Part shown: positions 1-9,427 of the stretch, piece after piece
Position numbering within the stretch: the stretch's first letter is position 1
Layout: each line of letters starts with the position of its first letter
Source of the DNA: Brachybacterium sp. UMB0905
GTDB taxonomy: Bacteria > Actinomycetota > Actinomycetes > Actinomycetales > Dermabacteraceae
Length of the DNA: 64,000 nt
Direction of reading: 5' to 3'
Assembly (NCBI RefSeq): GCF_002871795.1
Contig: NZ_PNHL01000005.1
Span: 205,196 to 269,195 of the forward strand
Made by a program: the position numbers and the translations under genes
The notes under the pieces: generated by a model
The model's input: the letters and a program-made list of their open reading frames with translations, nothing else
What the model was told of the DNA's origin: nothing
The model's database searches: none

Positions 1-105
1 GTTGCCGACCTTCTCCACGGCGTCGGCTGCGAGCACGCGCGCGGTGTCCACCGCCGTGCGGTCCAGCTCGGTCCAGCCTTCGGGTGCCTTGAACGTGGTG
101 CTCAT
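1..105 (-). CDS. tkt: Transketolase, N-terminal fragment (runs off the window)
   Basis: The first 35 codons of a gene read leftward from ATG at 105, with AGGAAG about 9 nt upstream. The visible protein includes DRTAVDTARVLAADAVEKVGN, which matches the conserved opening helix of actinobacterial transketolases just before the GHPG thiamine-binding region. Transketolase moves two-carbon ketol units between sugar phosphates in the pentose phosphate pathway. It is divergent from ctaB, a common actinobacterial arrangement that supports the call. Only the N-terminus is in the window, so completeness cannot be judged. Confidence 0.85.
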   Translation of the reverse strand, partial: MSTTFKAPEGWTELDRTAVDTARVLAADAVEKVGN

Positions 106-381
106 GAGGTGATGCTTCCTTTCGCCGGTGACGGTTCCACCTTAGTCGTGCGACGGGAGATCGCCAGGATCGCTCCCGTCTGTTGCCGTCGCGCTGTTGC
201 CGTCCCGACTGTGCGGTGCTCACGATCACGGGCAGCGCTGCGACCTGCGGCCGGGACCTTCGCCTAGACTGGCCTGGTCCATGAGGTCTATCGACCGCGA
301 CAGCATCTGCGCTTGCTGCCGATGCTGCAGTCTCCGCGATAGCCGGACTGAGACCGACAGTCAGAGGAAGGACGGTGGGCG
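106..381. promoter_or_regulatory. Divergent tkt-ctaB intergenic region
   Basis: 276 nt between two divergent genes, which must hold both promoters. A TAGACT hexamer near 265-270 (within 'cgcctagactgg') is a plausible -10 for ctaB transcription, leaving a leader of about 100 nt. GAGGAAGGA at 364-372 is the ribosome binding site that selects the GTG start of ctaB at 382. I see no RNA gene or clear operator. Confidence 0.4.
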
Positions 382-1326
382 GTGACCGCCACCGAGGAAG
401 CTCGCCTCCCGGGCACCGGGCAGACGTCGCCCCACCGCAGCGGCGCGAGCGTGCTGCGCGCCTATGTGGCGCTGACCAAGCCGCGCATCATCGAGCTGCT
501 GCTGATCACCACGATCCCCACCATGTTCCTCGCCGCCGGGGGCTTTCCCTCCCCGCTGCTGATCCTCACCACCATCATCGGCGGGTACCTCGCCGCTGGC
601 GGGGCGAACGCGCTGAACATGTACCTGGACCGGGACATCGACGCGAAGATGAAGCGCACGCGGAACCGTCCGCTCGTGACGGGGGAGATCTCCCCGCGCA
701 ACGGGCTGATCTTCGGGCTCGTGCTCTCGGCGATCTCCGTGCTGTGGCTGGGCCTGCTGGTGAACTGGATGTCTGCGGCGCTGGCGGCTCTTGCGATCGC
801 GCTGTACGTCGTTTTCTACACGATGATCCTCAAGCGCCGCACCAGCCAGAACATCGTCTGGGGTGGGATCGCCGGATGCATGCCGGTGCTGATCGGCTGG
901 TCGTCCGTCACCGGCTCCGTCTCCTGGACCGCGGTGCTGCTGTTCGCCGTCATCTTCTTCTGGACCCCGCCGCACTATTGGCCGCTCGCGGAGAAGTTCT
1001 CCCGCGACTATGAGCGCGCCGGGGTGCCGATGCTCCCGGTCGTCTCGACCCGCCGGAATGTCGCGCTGCAGATGATCGGCCACACCGCCGCGATGATCGC
1101 CGCGAGCCTGGCGATCATCCCGCTGGGCCACACCGGCTGGGTGTACGGCACCGTTGCGGTGCTGGCCGGTGCCTGGTTCGCCTACCTCGTGGTGCGCTAC
1201 GCCCTGCGGGTGCGCCGCGGTCTGGTCGGCAAGGCGCTCGGTCCGATGACCGTCTTCCACGGCTCCATCACCTACCTCACAATCCTGTTCGTCGCCCTCG
1301 CGATCGACCCCTTCGTCCAGCTGTGA
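382..1326 (+). CDS. ctaB: Protoheme IX farnesyltransferase (heme O synthase)
   Basis: 314 residues, an integral membrane UbiA-family prenyltransferase that adds a farnesyl group to heme B to make heme O for heme-copper oxidases. The first Asp-rich motif ([18 protein letters not shown], residues about 76-93) is intact and is followed by the conserved RNRPL. The second signature, [13 protein letters not shown] (about 155-167), is also present. There are eight or nine hydrophobic segments. The GTG start at 382 is chosen because GAGGAAGGA lies just upstream. The stop overlaps the next start by 4 nt (GTGA), so translation is probably coupled to xerD, which is unrelated in function. Confidence 0.95.
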   Translation: MTATEEARLPGTGQTSPHRSGASVLRAYVALTKPRIIELLLITTIPTMFLAAGGFPSPLLILTTIIGGYLAAGGANALNMYLDRDIDAKMKRTRNRPLVTGEISPRNGLIFGLVLSAISVLWLGLLVNWMSAALAALAIALYVVFYTMILKRRTSQNIVWGGIAGCMPVLIGWSSVTGSVSWTAVLLFAVIFFWTPPHYWPLAEKFSRDYERAGVPMLPVVSTRRNVALQMIGHTAAMIAASLAIIPLGHTGWVYGTVAVLAGAWFAYLVVRYALRVRRGLVGKALGPMTVFHGSITYLTILFVALAIDPFVQL

Positions 1327-2309
1327 GCCGGACCGGCGCCTCCTCCGGGCCGCCGGATCCCCTGCGCCCGCTGGACCGGCGCCTCCTTGAGCAGTACCTC
1401 GGGCATCTGCGCGTCGAACGGGGGCTGTCCGACAACACCCTGGCCGCCTACCGCCGGGACCTGACCCGGTACTTCACGCACCTCGCCACCGAGGACCTCG
1501 ACGTCAGCACGGTGGATCCCGGGGCGCTCGGCAGCTGGGTGCAGGTGCTGCGCAGCGGGGGAGACGGGCGTCCGGCCCTCGCCGCCGCGTCGGCCGCGCG
1601 GAATCTTGCAGCGGTGCGCGGCCTGCATGCCTTCCTCGATGCTGAACGGGTCTCCTCCACCGGCGACCCCTCCCGGCTCGTGCCCAGTCCCGCGCTGCCC
1701 CGTCGGCTCCCGCATCCGCTGACCATCGACCAGGTCGAGGCGCTGCTGGAGGCCGCGGGACGGCCGGGCACCGGACGCGATGCGACCGAGCGGGCGCTGC
1801 GCGACCGGGCCCTGCTGGAGCTGCTGTACGGCACGGGCGCCCGGATCTCCGAGGCCACCGGCCTGGACGTCGATGATGTCGACCATGCCGCCCGCTCCGC
1901 GGTGCTGCACGGCAAGGGGGATAAGCAGCGCGTGGTCCCCGTGGGCAGCTACGCCCTCGACGCGCTCGAGGCGTATCTGACCCGAGGGCGCCCGGCGCTG
2001 GCCGCGCACGGGAAGGGCACCCCCGCGGTGTTCCTCGGCTCCCGCGGCACCCGGCTGACCCGCCAGGCCGCCTGGCAGGTGGTGCAGCGCGCCGCCCGCG
2101 ACGCCGAGCTCACCGACCTGCCTGAGCCGATCAGCCCCCACACCCTGCGCCATTCCTATGCCACGCATCTGCTGCACGGCGGCGCCGATGTGCGCAGCGT
2201 GCAGGAGCTGCTGGGTCACGCCTCGGTGACCACCACGCAGCTGTACACGCAGGTGACCGTTGACAGCCTGCGCGAAGCCCACGCGGCCGCTCATCCGCGT
2301 GCCCGGTGA
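1323..2309 (+). CDS. xerD: Site-specific tyrosine recombinase XerD
   Basis: 328 residues. An N-terminal SAM-like core-binding domain (about 20-115) precedes the catalytic domain. The full catalytic set is visible: Arg174 (GTGARISE), Lys near 198-201 ([10 protein letters not shown]), His273 and Arg276 ([12 protein letters not shown]), His299 (LLGHASV) and Tyr308 (TTQLYT). With XerC it resolves chromosome dimers at dif. It starts with GTG overlapping the ctaB stop. Position directly before a ParA ATPase and rluB is the standard actinobacterial context. Confidence 0.95.
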   Translation: MSRTGASSGPPDPLRPLDRRLLEQYLGHLRVERGLSDNTLAAYRRDLTRYFTHLATEDLDVSTVDPGALGSWVQVLRSGGDGRPALAAASAARNLAAVRGLHAFLDAERVSSTGDPSRLVPSPALPRRLPHPLTIDQVEALLEAAGRPGTGRDATERALRDRALLELLYGTGARISEATGLDVDDVDHAARSAVLHGKGDKQRVVPVGSYALDALEAYLTRGRPALAAHGKGTPAVFLGSRGTRLTRQAAWQVVQRAARDAELTDLPEPISPHTLRHSYATHLLHGGADVRSVQELLGHASVTTTQLYTQVTVDSLREAHAAAHPRAR

Positions 2310-2445
2310 GGGGCGTAGACTTGCCCGGCACGACGATGCGCCCCGGCCGCCAGCCGGAGCTCCCGGGCTGGGACCGCAGATCCGCCGGCCCCCGGGACAC
2401 GGCGCACGTGCTCGCATCACCGAACGCCGACGACAGGACAACCTC

Positions 2446-3318
2446 GTGAGAGAGACCTCCTCCCAGCAGCTGGACATCGACCTCGGCCCCACCGGCCGTC
2501 CGATGCCGGAGCTCCCGGAGCCGGCGCCCCTGGACTCCCACGGTCCCGCGCGTGTGATCTCGATGGTCAACCAGAAGGGCGGGGTCGGGAAGACCACGAG
2601 CGTCATCAACCTCGGGGCCGCCCTCGCGGAGCTCGGGCGCAAGGTGCTGCTGGTGGACCTCGATCCTCAGGGCGCCCTGAGCGCCGGAACGGGCATCAAC
2701 CCCTACGACCTCGAGGTCACCGTCTACAACCTGCTCATGGAGCGCGGGCATGACGTGCGCGAGGTGATCCAGGAGACCTCCACCGAGCGTCTGGACGTGC
2801 TGCCGGCCAACATCGACCTCTCCGCCGCGGAGGTCACCCTCGTCAACGAGGTGGCGCGCGAGATGGCGCTCGCCCGGGTGCTGCGCCCGGTCACCGATGA
2901 CTATGACGTCATCATCATCGACTGCCAGCCTTCGCTGGGCCTGCTGACCGTCAATGCCCTGGCCGCGAGCCACGGTGTGATCATCCCGTTGGAGGCGGAG
3001 TACTTCGCGCTGCGCGGTGTGGCACTGCTGGTGGAGACCATCGAGAAGGTGCAGGACCGCATCAATCCGCGGCTGGATCTCGACGGCATCCTCATCACGA
3101 TGTTCGACCCGCGTACCCTGCACGCCCGCGAGGTGTGCCAGCGCGTCGTGGAGGCGTTCCCGGACAAGGTCTTCCACACCACGATCAACCGCACGGTGAA
3201 GTTCCCCGACGCCTCGGTGGCTGCGGAGCCGATCATCTCCTACGCCTCCTCCACCAAGGGCGCCGACGCCTACCGCCAGCTCGCCCGCGAGCTCATCTCC
3301 CGCGGCGCCGCAGCCTGA
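2446..3318 (+). CDS. ParA/Soj-type ATPase downstream of xerD
   Basis: 290 residues from GTG at 2446. A disordered N-terminal stretch of about 35 residues precedes the deviant Walker A KGGVGKTT (44-51). VDLDPQGALS and VIIIDCQPSLGLLT are the A' and Walker B motifs. Family members bind DNA as ATP dimers in chromosome segregation. The reading frame continues upstream to 2260, but that would overlap xerD. A TAGACT hexamer about 2327 could be a separate promoter. In related genomes this gene sits before scpA and scpB; here its TGA overlaps the rluB ATG directly. No ParB is adjacent. Confidence 0.85.
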   Translation: MRETSSQQLDIDLGPTGRPMPELPEPAPLDSHGPARVISMVNQKGGVGKTTSVINLGAALAELGRKVLLVDLDPQGALSAGTGINPYDLEVTVYNLLMERGHDVREVIQETSTERLDVLPANIDLSAAEVTLVNEVAREMALARVLRPVTDDYDVIIIDCQPSLGLLTVNALAASHGVIIPLEAEYFALRGVALLVETIEKVQDRINPRLDLDGILITMFDPRTLHAREVCQRVVEAFPDKVFHTTINRTVKFPDASVAAEPIISYASSTKGADAYRQLARELISRGAAA

Positions 3319-4319
3319 TGTCCTCCGAGCAGGGACGCCGACGCGGACGCGGGCGCAGCAGCGGAGCCGGCAAGAGCAGCAGCGGCGCGGGCACGGGCGG
3401 CAGCCCTCGCGCCGGGGCGTCGGGGCCTCGCACGGGGGCCGACGGGAGCGCTCGTCCCGCGAAGCAGCGTCACAGCCGCCGCCGCAGCGCTTTCACGCCG
3501 CCGCGCCGTGTGCAGCTGCGCGATGGGGACGGCGCGCCGCGACCGGCCGCCGCACGCGACGCGGACGGCATGGCCGATGTTCACGTCGAGGACGGGGAGC
3601 GGCTGCAGAAGGTGCTGGCCCGCGCGGGCTTCGGCTCCCGCCGCGCCTGCGAGGCCCTGATCGCGACGGGCCGTGTGCGCGTGGACGGTGCCGTGGTGCG
3701 TGAGCAGGGTGTGCGGATCGACCCGGCGCAGCAGGTTATCCACGTCGATGGGCGGCGTCTGCAGCTGGATGACACCAAGCTCACCGTCGCCCTCAACAAG
3801 CCCCGCCATGTCGTCTCGGCGATGAGCGACCCGGAGGGACGGCGCGACCTCACCGAGTTCACCGCCGCCTATGACCAGCGGCTCTACCATGTGGGGCGCC
3901 TGGACTATGAGACCGAAGGGCTGTTGCTGCTGACCAATGACGGCGAGCTCGCGCATCGTCTGACCCACCCCAGCTTCGAGGTCGAGAAGACCTACGTGTG
4001 CCGCTTCGACGCCCCCGGCGGGCCGCCCCGCTCGCTGGTGCGCTCCCTCAAGGACGGCATCGAGCTCGAGGACGGTCCCGCACGTGCCGATCGTGCCCGC
4101 GTCATCGCCCAGGATGGTCAGGAGGCCATCGTCGAGGTGACGCTGCACGAAGGCCGCAACCGCATCGTGCGACGCATGTTCTCCGCCCTCGGCTTCGAAC
4201 TGACCGCCCTCGTGCGCACCCGCATCGGCCCCGTCCTGCTCGCGGATCTCGCCCCCGGCGACACCCGGGAGCTGAGCAGCAAGGAGCTCGGCACCCTCAT
4301 GGCGGAGGTGGGGATGTGA
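3318..4319 (+). CDS. rluB: 23S rRNA pseudouridine synthase, RluB/RsuA family
   Basis: 333 residues. The first 90 are a disordered, Arg/Ser/Gly-rich basic extension that probably binds RNA. An S4 domain follows (ERLQKVLARAGFGSRRACE, from about 94), then the catalytic domain with GRLDYETEGLLLLTNDGE (193-210), in which Asp196 is the expected catalytic residue. The ATG at 3318 overlaps the parA TGA (TGATG). The frame is open upstream to 3135, but that part lies inside parA. The C-terminal GRNRIVRRMF motif is typical. It modifies a uridine of the large-subunit rRNA. Confidence 0.92.
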   Translation: MSSEQGRRRGRGRSSGAGKSSSGAGTGGSPRAGASGPRTGADGSARPAKQRHSRRRSAFTPPRRVQLRDGDGAPRPAAARDADGMADVHVEDGERLQKVLARAGFGSRRACEALIATGRVRVDGAVVREQGVRIDPAQQVIHVDGRRLQLDDTKLTVALNKPRHVVSAMSDPEGRRDLTEFTAAYDQRLYHVGRLDYETEGLLLLTNDGELAHRLTHPSFEVEKTYVCRFDAPGGPPRSLVRSLKDGIELEDGPARADRARVIAQDGQEAIVEVTLHEGRNRIVRRMFSALGFELTALVRTRIGPVLLADLAPGDTRELSSKELGTLMAEVGM

Positions 4320-5431
4320 GCACCGGCGGCCTGGTCCCGCAGACGGTGCGGATCATCGGCACCGGCCTCATCGGCGGCAGCCTCGGGATGGCCCTCGGGG
4401 CCGCCGGAGCGAACGTCCAGGTGGAGGACATCTCCCCGGGCACCACCGCGCTCGCGGTCGAGCTCGGCGTGGGACATGCCGCTGCCGATGACGAGGCCGA
4501 GCCGGACCTCGTCATCGTCGCCGCGCCCCCGGATGCCACCGCGCAGCTGGTCAGCCGGGCCCTCACCACCTGGCCGACGGCACTGGTCACCGATGTCGCG
4601 AGCGTCAAGAGCGTCGTCCTCGACGCAGTGGCGCGCGCGGTCGAGCCCGCGCAGCTCACCCGTTACATCGGCGCTCATCCCATGGCCGGACGCGAGATCT
4701 CCGGGGTGATCGCCGCCCGCGGCGACCTGTTCCGCGGCCGCCCCCTGGTCGTCGTCCCGCACCCCACCACCGCGCCGGAGGCCATCGGCGTGCTGCAGGG
4801 CCTCGCGACCGCCATCGGCTCCGTGCCGGTGACGATGTCTGCCGCCCAGCATGATGCCGCCGTCGCGCATGTCTCCCACGTCCCGCAGGTGCTCTCGAGC
4901 CTGCTCGCGACCACGCTGCTTCAGCCGGATGACGCGGCTCTTGCCCTGGCCGGTCAGGGGCTGCGGGACACCACCCGCATCGCCGACTCCGATCCGCGCC
5001 TGTGGATGGAGATCCTGGGGGCGAACGCCGAGGCCGTCGGCCAGGTGCTGGGGCAGGTCCGCGACCGGCTCGAGGAGATCCTCGCCGCCCTCGAGACCCT
5101 GCCGGGGGACCCCGATCCGGCGATCGGCTCCCGGCGCGCCCTCGCAGCACTGGTCGCCGATGGGAACCGTGGCGTGCGCCGCATCCCCGGCAAGCACGGC
5201 GGTGCCTCCGATGCCTTCGCGACCGTCACCGTGCTCGTCCCAGACCGGCCCGGTGAGCTCGGTCGACTGTTCACTGAGATGGGCGAGATCGGCGTGAACC
5301 TCGAGGATTTCCGGCTCGAGCACAATCTGGGCCGCCAAGTGGGCCTGGGGCACCTCGCGGTGGACAGCGCCCGTGAGGAGCTGCTCACGCGAGAGCTCAC
5401 GGCGCGCGGCTGGAGCGTCGTCGGATCCTGA
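4316..5431 (+). CDS. tyrA: Prephenate dehydrogenase with C-terminal ACT domain
   Basis: 371 residues. The Rossmann motif GTGLIGGSLG (15-24) binds NAD(P). DVASVKS and the conserved GAHPMAGREISG segment of the prephenate site are present, followed by the helical dehydrogenase domain. An ACT domain (about 290-371, beginning VTVLVPDRPGELG) suggests feedback control by an aromatic amino acid. The enzyme oxidatively decarboxylates prephenate on the way to tyrosine. The GTG start at 4316 overlaps the rluB stop by 4 nt and has GGAGGTGGGG upstream; the open frame extending back to 3998 lies within rluB. Confidence 0.93.
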   Translation: MSTGGLVPQTVRIIGTGLIGGSLGMALGAAGANVQVEDISPGTTALAVELGVGHAAADDEAEPDLVIVAAPPDATAQLVSRALTTWPTALVTDVASVKSVVLDAVARAVEPAQLTRYIGAHPMAGREISGVIAARGDLFRGRPLVVVPHPTTAPEAIGVLQGLATAIGSVPVTMSAAQHDAAVAHVSHVPQVLSSLLATTLLQPDDAALALAGQGLRDTTRIADSDPRLWMEILGANAEAVGQVLGQVRDRLEEILAALETLPGDPDPAIGSRRALAALVADGNRGVRRIPGKHGGASDAFATVTVLVPDRPGELGRLFTEMGEIGVNLEDFRLEHNLGRQVGLGHLAVDSAREELLTRELTARGWSVVGS

Positions 5432-5449
5432 TCCGCCGCACTCGGCACG

Positions 5450-5455
5450 TATCCT
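5450..5455 (+). promoter_or_regulatory. Candidate -10 (TATCCT) immediately before cmk-der
   Basis: TATCCT ends 6 nt before the ATG at 5462, with GGAGGA filling the gap. This spacing would put the transcript start at or next to the initiation codon, giving a leaderless message in addition to read-through from tyrA, for which GGAGG would be the ribosome site. No clear -35 is visible. Confidence 0.4.
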
Positions 5456-5461
5456 GGAGGA

Positions 5462-7708
5462 ATGCACAGCACCGCGCCCCTGACCGCCCCCGCGGGCATC
5501 ACCATCGCGATCGACGGCCCGGCCGGCTCCGGCAAGTCCACCGTCTCCCGCCTGGTCGCCGAGGCTCTGGACGGCGGCATCCTCGACACCGGCGCCATGT
5601 ACCGCGCGGTGACCTGGTACTGCCTGGATCGTGACGTGCCGCTCGAGGACCGGGAGGCCGTCGCCGACGTCGCCGAGCATCTGGACCTCGAGCTCGGCAC
5701 CGACCCGTCGGGCGCCACCGTGGTGGTCGCGGGCACCGATATCACCGAGCAGATCCGCACCGAGCGCATCAGCCAGCAGGTCTCCGCCGTCGCCACCAAC
5801 ACGCTGGTGCGGGCGATCCTGCAGCGCCGCCAGCGCGAGCTGCTGTTCGCCACCGCTGCCGAGCGCGGATTCTGCGTCGCCGAAGGCCGGGACATCACCA
5901 CCGTCGTCGCTCCCGACGCCTCCCTGCGGATCCTGCTGACCGCCTCCGATGAAGAGCGCATGCGCCGCCGTGCCGCCGAGCTGCAGCTCGAGGACAGCCC
6001 GGAGACCCGCGAGCGCATGGCCGACCAGGTGCTGCGGCGCGACCGGGATGATGCGACGGTCTCCGAGTTCCACACCGCCGCTGATGGCGTGCACACCCTG
6101 GACACGACGGGCCTGGATCTGCCCGATGTCGTCGAGGCGGTGCTCGCGCTCGTCGCCGCGGCAGAAGCAGAGCTCGACGACCGCACCGCCGAGGAGCAGG
6201 AGACGATGGCCGATGAGGAGGCGCCGACGCTGGCACCCTCCGCGGCCCCGGCGGATCCCGCCCCCGCCGAGGGGCCGACGGATGCGGAGATCGAGGCGGC
6301 GCTGCGCGCGGGCCTGGACGACTACGACCTCGACGAAGAGGACCTCGCGCTGCTGGCCGAGGAGCTCGGGGAGGAGCAGCTGCACGCCCCCGAGCGCAAG
6401 CTTCCCGTCGTCGCCGTCGTGGGCCGACCGAACGTCGGCAAATCCACCCTGGTGAACCGGATCATCGGTCGCCGCGAGGCCGTCGTCGAGGACGTGCCGG
6501 GCGTGACCCGCGACCGCGTGTTCTATGAGGCCGAATGGGCGGGGCAGGACTTCTGGCTGGTGGACACCGGTGGCTGGGAGGACCGTGTGCAGGGCATCGC
6601 CTACCGGGTAGCCGAGCAGGCCGAGGCAGCCGTGGGCCTGGCTGATGTGGTCATGTTCGTGGTCGACGCGAACGTCGGCATCACCACCACCGATGAGCAG
6701 CTGCTGAAGGTGCTGCGCCGCGCCCAGGTCCCGATCGTGCTGGTCGCCAACAAAGTCGATGATGAGCGCGGCGAGCTCGAGGCCGCGGCCCTGTGGAATC
6801 TCGGACTCGGGCAGCCGCACCCCGTCTCCGCCCTGCACGGCCGCGGCTCCGGTGACCTGCTGGATGCCGTGCTCGAAGCCCTCCCGGAAGAGGGCAGCGG
6901 CAAGCCCGTGGATCACGGTCCGCGACGCGTGGCGCTCGTCGGCCGCCCCAATGTGGGCAAATCCTCGCTGCTGAACCGGCTGGCGAAGGAGACCCGCGTG
7001 GTGGTCGACGATGTGGCCGGCACCACCCGTGATCCGGTGGACGAGAAGATCACCCTCGGCGGCAAGGAATGGACCTTCGTGGACACCGCGGGGATCCGCC
7101 GCCGCGTCGGCCAGTCCCAGGGCGCGGACTACTACGCCTCTTTGCGCACCCGCGCAGCGCTGGATCGCGCGGAGGTCGCGGTGGTGCTGCTGGAAGCCCA
7201 GGAGCCGCTGTCCACGCAGGACCTGAAGATCATCGACATGGTCCTCGAGTCCGGGCGCGCCCTCGTGCTGGCCTTCAACAAGTGGGATCTGCTGGATGAG
7301 GACCGACGGGCCGCACTCGAGCGCGAGATCGAACGGGACCTGGGGCATGTGGCCTGGGCGCCGCGGGTGAACCTCTCCGCCCTCACCGGACGCCACGCCG
7401 ACAAGCTGGTGCCAGCGCTCGAGACCGCCCTCGAATCCTGGGACCGCCGCATCCCCACGGGCCGACTCAACGCCTTTTTGGGGCAACTCGTGGCGGCGCA
7501 TCCGCATCCGCTGCGCGGCGGCAAGCAGTCCCGCATCCTGTTCGCCACGCAGGCCCGCACCCGCCCGCCGCGGTTCGTGATCTTCGCCAGCGGCTTCTTG
7601 GAGCACGGCTACCGCCGCTTCATCGAGCGGCGCCTGCGGGAGGACTTCTCCTTCCCGGGCTCGCCGATCGTCATCGGGGTGCGGATCCGCGAGAAACGCC
7701 GCCGCTGA
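5462..7708 (+). CDS. der: Bifunctional cytidylate kinase / GTPase Der
   Basis: 748 residues in one frame. Residues about 12-225 are cytidylate kinase: P-loop [10 protein letters not shown] (18-27), GAMYRAVT and the [12 protein letters not shown] segment, which phosphorylates CMP/dCMP. An acidic linker (about 230-310) follows. The rest is Der/EngA, a double GTPase for 50S ribosome assembly: G1 [10 protein letters not shown] near 320 and [10 protein letters not shown] near 493, G3 DTGGW and DTAGI, G4 NKVD and NKWD, and a C-terminal KH-like domain ending [11 protein letters not shown]. Such cmk-der fusions are known in Actinobacteria, so this is normal, not an error. Confidence 0.96.
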   Translation: MHSTAPLTAPAGITIAIDGPAGSGKSTVSRLVAEALDGGILDTGAMYRAVTWYCLDRDVPLEDREAVADVAEHLDLELGTDPSGATVVVAGTDITEQIRTERISQQVSAVATNTLVRAILQRRQRELLFATAAERGFCVAEGRDITTVVAPDASLRILLTASDEERMRRRAAELQLEDSPETRERMADQVLRRDRDDATVSEFHTAADGVHTLDTTGLDLPDVVEAVLALVAAAEAELDDRTAEEQETMADEEAPTLAPSAAPADPAPAEGPTDAEIEAALRAGLDDYDLDEEDLALLAEELGEEQLHAPERKLPVVAVVGRPNVGKSTLVNRIIGRREAVVEDVPGVTRDRVFYEAEWAGQDFWLVDTGGWEDRVQGIAYRVAEQAEAAVGLADVVMFVVDANVGITTTDEQLLKVLRRAQVPIVLVANKVDDERGELEAAALWNLGLGQPHPVSALHGRGSGDLLDAVLEALPEEGSGKPVDHGPRRVALVGRPNVGKSSLLNRLAKETRVVVDDVAGTTRDPVDEKITLGGKEWTFVDTAGIRRRVGQSQGADYYASLRTRAALDRAEVAVVLLEAQEPLSTQDLKIIDMVLESGRALVLAFNKWDLLDEDRRAALEREIERDLGHVAWAPRVNLSALTGRHADKLVPALETALESWDRRIPTGRLNAFLGQLVAAHPHPLRGGKQSRILFATQARTRPPRFVIFASGFLEHGYRRFIERRLREDFSFPGSPIVIGVRIREKRRR

Positions 7709-7796
7709 ACCGCCGCACGACACCTCGCTCAGCGCGGTGACGGCACCGGGTGGAGCGGCCGATGGGCGCGGTGTGCGCGCAGGCGAGCGCACCCCG

Positions 7797-7802
7797 TATC
7801 GT
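7797..7802 (+). promoter_or_regulatory. Candidate leaderless -10 (TATCGT) of the TM2 gene
   Basis: TATCGT lies 7 nt before the ATG at 7810 and no Shine-Dalgarno sequence is present in 'ggggcct'. This is the geometry of actinobacterial leaderless genes. It favours 7810 over the upstream in-frame start at 7750. Confidence 0.4.
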
Positions 7803-7809
7803 GGGGCCT

Positions 7810-8616
7810 ATGAGCAACCCCGGTGACAGCACCAACTGGAACGACGCCCAGCCCTCCCAAGATCCGTGGGCCCAGCCTCCTGGTGAGCAGGAGAGCCAGG
7901 CACCGCAGGATGCCGCGGACCAGCAGGCCGCCGCAGACCCGTATGGCCAGCAGTCCTACCCCGATCCCTACGGGCTCCAGTCCACCGGACAGGACTTCGC
8001 CGAGCAGCCGTCCTCTTCCGACCCGTACGGTCAGAGCTCTGCGCTGCAGCCGCCCGCCGCGGATCCGTATGGTCAGCAGCCAGCCGGGCAGGACGCTGCC
8101 AGCCAGCAGCCGTCCGCCGATCCGTACGGGCAGGGCTCCGCGCCGCAGCAGCCGTCCGCCGATCCGTTCGGCCAGCAGCCATCCGCGGATTCCTACGGGC
8201 AGAGCTCCGCATCGCAGCCGTCGGCCGCAGACCCCTATGGTCAGCAGCCCTCCGATCCGTACAATCAGGGCGGCCAGCAGTGGTCGCCGGCCTCCGGTGC
8301 CTCCGCCGCGACGCCCTACGGCGCCCCAGCCGGTCAGCCCGCCGGCGCAGCGCCCGGTGCCCCGGCCAGCCAGCCCGCCGGTGGACCCGGGGAGCCGCAG
8401 AGCCGACTGGTGGTGGGTCTGCTCGGCATCTTCCTGGGCGGCTTCGGTGTGCACCGCTTCCTGCTGGGATACACCACCATCGGCATCATCCAGATCGTCG
8501 TCACCCTGGTGACGTGCGGTGTCGGCACCTGGTGGGGGCTGATCGAAGGCATCATGATCCTCGCCAAGGCGGATGCCTTCCGGACCGACGCCCACGGGCG
8601 CGAGCTCAGGGACTGA
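7810..8616 (+). CDS. TM2-domain membrane protein with Q/P/Y-rich repeats
   Basis: 268 residues. The first 190 are low-complexity and made of imperfect repeats around the core DPYGQ (at least eight copies), rich in Gln, Ser, Ala and Tyr. The C-terminus is a TM2 domain with two hydrophobic helices (LVVGLLGIFLGGFGVHRF, then IIQIVVTLVTCGVGTWWGLIE) and the signature GGFGVHRFLLG. TM2 proteins are poorly characterised; the cytoplasmic Q/Y-rich arm may mediate protein contacts. Followed 33 nt later by another small membrane protein, so they may be co-transcribed. Confidence 0.8.
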   Translation: MSNPGDSTNWNDAQPSQDPWAQPPGEQESQAPQDAADQQAAADPYGQQSYPDPYGLQSTGQDFAEQPSSSDPYGQSSALQPPAADPYGQQPAGQDAASQQPSADPYGQGSAPQQPSADPFGQQPSADSYGQSSASQPSAADPYGQQPSDPYNQGGQQWSPASGASAATPYGAPAGQPAGAAPGAPASQPAGGPGEPQSRLVVGLLGIFLGGFGVHRFLLGYTTIGIIQIVVTLVTCGVGTWWGLIEGIMILAKADAFRTDAHGRELRD

Positions 8617-8649
8617 CGTCCAGCGTCAGGGGAGAGGGGACAGCAGACG

Positions 8650-8937
8650 ATGACCTATCCGGCGGGGGGCTATGCGCCCGACCGTAGCGCGATCCAGCGC
8701 AGTGCGATCACGCTGATCGTCGTGGGATTCCTGTGCGGTGGGACGATTCCTGCCGTGATGGGGATCATCGCGCTCGTGCTGATGGACTCGGACCCGGCGT
8801 CCGCACGGACGATGAACAAGGTGGGGTGGATCCTCTTCTGGGTGATCTTCGGCCTGCTGCTGCTGTTCCTCCTCGTGTACTTCGGGTTCTTCGTGCTCAT
8901 CATGGGGGCCGCGTTCATCCCCCTGCTGGGCACCTGA
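8650..8937 (+). CDS. Small two-helix membrane protein, function unknown
   Basis: 95 residues from ATG at 8650 with GGGAGAGGGGA upstream. There are two hydrophobic helices (about 18-43 and 59-90) separated by a short DSDPASARTMNK loop and preceded by a short soluble arm containing YAPDRSA. The topology resembles DUF/CD225-like small membrane proteins often encoded next to TM2 genes, but I recognise no specific family. It probably forms a unit with the preceding TM2 gene. Confidence 0.65.
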   Translation: MTYPAGGYAPDRSAIQRSAITLIVVGFLCGGTIPAVMGIIALVLMDSDPASARTMNKVGWILFWVIFGLLLLFLLVYFGFFVLIMGAAFIPLLGT

Positions 8938-8950
8938 ACGGAGGCCCGTC

Positions 8951-9427
8951 ATCTCGACCCCGGAGTTCATCCTTTCCCTGCGCGAGCACATCGGCCACGC
9001 CCCGCTGTGGCTCACCGGCGTGAGCGCGATGGTGGTGGACCCCGCACGCACCCAGCTGCTCGTGGTGCGTCGCGCGGACAACGGCGCCTGGACCCCGGTG
9101 ACCGGCATTCTGGACCCCGGGGAGGAGCCCGCCCGCGCCGCAGCCCGGGAGGTCACCGAGGAGACCGGCATCGTGTGCACCCCACTGCGCCTGGCCGATG
9201 TCCGCACGCTCCCGATGGTCACCTACACCAATGGTGACCAGGCCCAGTACCTGGACCTGTGCTTCCTGTGCGAGGCGGACCCGGCCCAGGAGCCGTATCC
9301 CGCAGATGGCGAGAACACCGCGGCACGCTGGGCGCCGCTGACAGACCTGCCGCCGTTGAATCCTCGTTTCCGCGAGCAGCTGCAGATCGCGCTGTCCGAC
9401 GACCCGGCGGCACGATTTCGGTGGTGA
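8951..9427 (+). CDS. NUDIX hydrolase, probable ATC start
   Basis: A NUDIX pyrophosphatase with the complete box GX5EX7REX2EEXG in GILDPGEEPARAAAREVTEETGIV (written in parts: GILDPGEEPARAA, REVTEETG). The first in-frame canonical start is GTG at 9020, which has no ribosome site. Upstream the frame encodes TPEFILSLREHIGHAPLWL, the typical N-terminal strand and helix of this family. GGAGG at 8940-8944 sits 6 nt before an ATC codon at 8951, so I place the start there (158 residues). Family members hydrolyse nucleoside diphosphate derivatives; the substrate is unknown. The stop overlaps the next gene (GTGA). Confidence 0.75.
   Translation: MSTPEFILSLREHIGHAPLWLTGVSAMVVDPARTQLLVVRRADNGAWTPVTGILDPGEEPARAAAREVTEETGIVCTPLRLADVRTLPMVTYTNGDQAQYLDLCFLCEADPAQEPYPADGENTAARWAPLTDLPPLNPRFREQLQIALSDDPAARFRW

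Noticed and set aside
4118..7792. A 1224-residue open frame on the - strand across tyrA and cmk-der
   Set aside because: It mirrors the codon bias of the genes on the + strand, is Asp/His/Gly/Arg-rich without motifs, and cmk-der and tyrA are certain.
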